36,838 bases of DNA from an uncultured Asticcacaulis sp. (GTDB lineage Bacteria; Pseudomonadota; Alphaproteobacteria; Caulobacterales; Caulobacteraceae). The translations under genes and the position numbers were made by a program. The stretch is from NCBI GenBank assembly GCA_936940865.1, contig CAKZJB010000060.1, positions 1-36,838 on the forward strand. The letters run 5' to 3'. Of the stretch, positions 34,327-36,838 are shown piece by piece. Below the pieces are notes generated by a model. The model made no database searches. It saw nothing but the letters and a program-made list of their open reading frames with translations, and was not told the origin of the DNA. Numbering within the stretch: position 1 is the stretch's first letter; each line of letters starts with the position of its first letter.

Positions 34327-36071
34327 AAACTGCTGCTGCCCTTGCCGCCCTGTTGATCGCCGGTTCCGCCTCGGCCGACCCGGTGCCCTATCTCCAGCTC
34401 AAGGGCCACAAGCCCGTAAAGGCCGCCCCGTCTGCCCAAACCGCACAGACGGGCGTGGCCGTGTTCACGGGGACGTCGTACGACAGCACGACGGACCTGC
34501 TGGAGCACCCGCAAAACAAGGCGGTGTACGAGAATCCGATCCTGCCGGGCTTCTATCCAGACCCCAGCATCGTGCGCGTCAAGGACGACTATTACCTGGT
34601 CAATTCCAGCTTTGCCTACTGGCCGGGCATCCCGGTCTTCCATTCGAAGGACCTGGTCAACTGGCAGCAGATCGGCAACGCCATCGACCGCCCGAACCAG
34701 CTCGACTTTTCGAATCTGGGCACGTCGCGCGGCGTGTTCGCGCCGCAGATCTCGTATCACGACGGCCTCTACTGGATCGTCAACACCTGCGTCGACTGCA
34801 AAGGCAATTTCGTCATTACGGCCAAGGATCCGGCAGGCCCGTGGTCCGATCCGGTGTGGATCGATATCGGCGGCATCGATCCGTCGATCTTCTGGGACGA
34901 CGACGGACAGGCCTGGGTCGTCCATAACGACGATCCCGACGGCCCGCCGCAATACCCGGGCCACCGCGCCATCTGGATCCAGCGCTTCGATCCGGTGGCG
35001 AAAAAGATGGTCGGCCCGCATACCGTCATCGTCAACGGCGGCACGGATATTTCCAAAAAGCCCGTATGGATCGAGGGACCTCATATCTACAAGATAAACG
35101 GCGCCTACTACCTGATGTGCGCCGAAGGCGGCACGGCCGAAGACCATTCCGAGGTCATCTTCCGGTCCGACAAGGTCGATGGCCCCTATGTGCCCTATGC
35201 CGGCAATCCGATCCTGACGCAGCGCGACCTCGATCCCAACCGTGCGCTTCCCGTCACCTCGTCCGGCCATGCCGACCTGGTGCAGACACCCGGCGGCGAC
35301 TGGTACGCCGTCTTCCTGGGCACCCAGCCGTACCAGGACAAGCTCTACAATACCGGGCGCCAGACCTTCATGCTGCCCGTGTCGTGGCGCAAGGACGCGC
35401 AGGGCGTGTCCTGGCCGCTGATCCTGCCCAGGGACGAACCCATGCCCCTTCTGGTCGACCTGCCCAAGGGCGCGCAGACCGGCGGCAAGCCGCACTATAC
35501 GGGCGCCACGAAACGCGTAGGCTATGCGTCGGCGAAATACGAATGGCTGCAGGTGCGCACGCCCGGCCAGCCGTTCCTGACCGTCAATGGCGCCGGCAAG
35601 GCCGAAAAGATCACGCTTAAGGCTCTGCCCGAGGCGATCGGCGACGAAAAATCGCACCCGGCCTTTATCGGCCTGCGCCAGCGCCATGTCGGCATGACCT
35701 TCCAGACGACGGTCAGCTTCCATCCCGCGCATGACGGCGACCGCGCCGGCATCATGGCCTTGCAGAACGACGACTTCTACCTGTTTTACGGGCTTACGCG
35801 CGTGAAGGGCCAGACCATGCTCGAGGTCAGCCGCCGCGACGGCAAGGGCGACCCGGTCGACGGCCAGCCGGTCACCTACATGCCGGCGCCGGCCGGTCCG
35901 GTGACGATCCGGCTCGATATCGACGGCGGCACGGCGAAATTCAGCTTCGGGGCCGGACGCAAGGCGCGGGTGCTGAAGGACAATGTCGATGCGACAAATT
36001 TGTCGACAGCCAGGGCCGGCGGTTTCGTCGGCACGATCGTCGGCCTATATGCCTATAGCCAAAAGCCGTGA
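34323..36071 (+). CDS. GH43 beta-xylosidase / alpha-L-arabinofuranosidase
   Basis: The 582-residue protein has a short Sec signal (to about residue 18), a five-bladed GH43 propeller (about 68-370) and a beta-sandwich C-terminal domain. Likely catalytic residues are Asp80 in FYPDPSIV, Asp186 in GIDPSIF and Glu251 in VWIEGPHI. An extra N-terminal part (about 20-65) of unknown role precedes the propeller. The combination fits the GH43 enzymes acting on xylo-oligosaccharides and arabinose branches; exact specificity is open. It overlaps GH10 in ATGA and has a weak ribosome site, so coupling is likely. Confidence 0.93.
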   Translation: MKTAAALAALLIAGSASADPVPYLQLKGHKPVKAAPSAQTAQTGVAVFTGTSYDSTTDLLEHPQNKAVYENPILPGFYPDPSIVRVKDDYYLVNSSFAYWPGIPVFHSKDLVNWQQIGNAIDRPNQLDFSNLGTSRGVFAPQISYHDGLYWIVNTCVDCKGNFVITAKDPAGPWSDPVWIDIGGIDPSIFWDDDGQAWVVHNDDPDGPPQYPGHRAIWIQRFDPVAKKMVGPHTVIVNGGTDISKKPVWIEGPHIYKINGAYYLMCAEGGTAEDHSEVIFRSDKVDGPYVPYAGNPILTQRDLDPNRALPVTSSGHADLVQTPGGDWYAVFLGTQPYQDKLYNTGRQTFMLPVSWRKDAQGVSWPLILPRDEPMPLLVDLPKGAQTGGKPHYTGATKRVGYASAKYEWLQVRTPGQPFLTVNGAGKAEKITLKALPEAIGDEKSHPAFIGLRQRHVGMTFQTTVSFHPAHDGDRAGIMALQNDDFYLFYGLTRVKGQTMLEVSRRDGKGDPVDGQPVTYMPAPAGPVTIRLDIDGGTAKFSFGAGRKARVLKDNVDATNLSTARAGGFVGTIVGLYAYSQKP

Positions 36072-36081
36072 TCGGGGTTAG

Positions 36082-36112
36082 TCTCCCTTTATAAAAAACT
36101 TATAAAGGGAGA
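36082..36112 (+). promoter_or_regulatory. AT-rich perfect hairpin covering the ribosome site of the next gene
   Basis: TCTCCCTTTATA (36082-36093) and TATAAAGGGAGA (36101-36112) pair perfectly around a seven-base A-rich loop. The second arm contains the AAGGGAGA Shine-Dalgarno, six bases before the ATG at 36119. It may attenuate transcription from GH43 or control translation of the small secreted gene, for example as an RNA thermometer; these are inferences. Confidence 0.7.
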
Positions 36113-36118
36113 TAAAAC

Positions 36119-36661
36119 ATGCTTCCGCTCAAAAGCTTAGCTGTTCTCACAGGGATTGCCACCGCGCTCGTCTTCACCCTTCCCGCCCGGGCCGACGACG
36201 ATATTACCAAACGTCTGATCAGCAATCCGAACATCGGATCGTGGCAGATCTACGGGGCGACCCAGACCAACAAGAAGATCAAGGACCCGGCCGTCCAGGG
36301 CGGAAACGCCATCGAGGCATCGGCCACCGGCGTCGGCGACTCGTATGCCTCCGCGGCGCAGGTCGAGGTCAACCAGAAGATCGTCAAGGGCGACCACATC
36401 GTCTGCGCGGTCTGGCTCAAGGCCAAGTCGCCGGCGACCGCGACGCTGCACGGCCGCCTGCAGATCAACGCCGCGCCCTACACCGCGGTGATGGAAGGCG
36501 ACCTGAACGCCACCGACCAGTGGCAGTTGCTGACGGTCGAGGGCGACGCCGACCAGGATTACGACAAGGGCAAGCTGGTCTTCGTGGTGCACCTGAACGG
36601 CGCGAAACAGACCGTCGACCTGGGCCCGGCCTTCGTGCTCAACATGTCGCGGACGTATTAG
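36119..36661 (+). CDS. Small secreted protein, possibly carbohydrate-binding
   Basis: The 180-residue protein has a signal peptide ending near PARA (residue 25). The rest is predicted strand-rich, with NPNIGSWQIYG, VCAVWLKAKSPATATLHGRL, YTAVMEGDLNATDQWQLLTV and KLVFVVHLNGAKQTVDLGPA, which resembles the CBM4_9-type beta-sandwich (the WQLLTVEG and DLGPAFVLN strands are typical). Position right after GH10 and GH43 supports a xylan-binding role, but I cannot prove the family. A strong hairpin hides its ribosome site. A repeat follows at 36683. Confidence 0.6.
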   Translation: MLPLKSLAVLTGIATALVFTLPARADDDITKRLISNPNIGSWQIYGATQTNKKIKDPAVQGGNAIEASATGVGDSYASAAQVEVNQKIVKGDHIVCAVWLKAKSPATATLHGRLQINAAPYTAVMEGDLNATDQWQLLTVEGDADQDYDKGKLVFVVHLNGAKQTVDLGPAFVLNMSRTY

Positions 36662-36682
36662 GAATCGCTCCTCCCCGCCTCT

Positions 36683-36838
36683 TGCACCTCCCCGTTTTCG
36701 AAGAAAATGGGGAGGGGGACCGTCACCTGGAGCGCTAGCGTAGGGTGATGGTGGTGGGGTTTCTTGTTTCCTTTTTACACACCGGTGGCAGGAAGAAAGC
36801 AAGAAACCCCACCACCACATCTCACCGCTTCGCGGCTC
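36683..36838. repeat. MITE-like palindromic element, family 2 (copy c, cut by window end)
   Basis: It begins TGCACCTCCCCGT, identical to copy b. The central inverted repeat is 36749-36766 with 36800-36817, core TGGTGGTGGGGTTTCTTG. The right end is beyond the window. It is placed after the stop of the small secreted gene, again in an intergenic position. Confidence 0.85.

Overview
The window looks like a chromosomal segment of an alphaproteobacterium, most likely a Caulobacteraceae member of the Asticcacaulis/Caulobacter type. The grounds are high GC content, a DUF1476 (F1 ATPase zeta) gene beside purC-purS-purQ, a small-type purL followed by a CGFS glutaredoxin, GcvA-like and MmyB-like regulators, and a Tat-rich xylan-degradation locus. 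The genus is inferred from gene content and order, not from a search. No rRNA, tRNA, CRISPR array, phage module or transposase was seen.

Layout. (1) 1-8139: a DUF1476 gene diverges from the purine genes purC-purS-purQ. A MITE-like palindromic element, a lipoprotein S33-type hydrolase and a two-gene MotA/MotB-like (ZorAB-like) membrane pair separate purQ from purL. (2) 8136-12886: a ParE/CopG-type toxin-antitoxin pair converges on the purL stop. It is followed by a small secreted protein, an aldo/keto-reductase-like protein lacking the catalytic tetrad, the CGFS glutaredoxin grxD, a secreted gluzincin-TPR protein and a membrane protein. (3) 13051-19155: rpsD with its terminator, a HAMP-only membrane protein, a UPF0114 protein, a secreted small protein with S-formylglutathione hydrolase (fghA), then a TPP riboswitch and thiC. 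(4) 19269-24877: accessory genes, namely a DUF6968-like protein, an MmyB-like regulator divergent from a methyltransferase, inverted repeats and a possible gene remnant, then a PLP decarboxylase divergent from a LysR regulator. (5) 24395-26937: a tight operon of DUF3422 membrane protein, astacin metalloprotease and cupin. (6) 27181-36661: a xylan utilisation locus. GH3-SGNH-GH115 on the minus strand diverges from GH10-GH43 and a small secreted protein on the plus strand, with a LacI/XylR-type palindrome in the shared promoter region.

How the genes work together. The xylan locus forms a coherent set: an endo-xylanase (GH10), xylosidase/arabinosidase activities (GH43, GH3), removal of glucuronic acid side chains (GH115) and probably deacetylation (SGNH). 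All members carry export signals. The purine genes cover the SAICAR step and the three-part FGAM synthase (PurS, PurQ, PurL).

The most unusual signals are: intergenic palindromic elements in two families, three large copies sharing an 18-20 bp core inverted repeat; three perfect hairpins that abut or swallow ribosome-binding sites (purL, thiC, and the small secreted gene at 36119); a zeta-subunit gene without the usual inhibitory N-terminus; an AKR pseudoenzyme; and a stator-like membrane pair embedded in the purine cluster.
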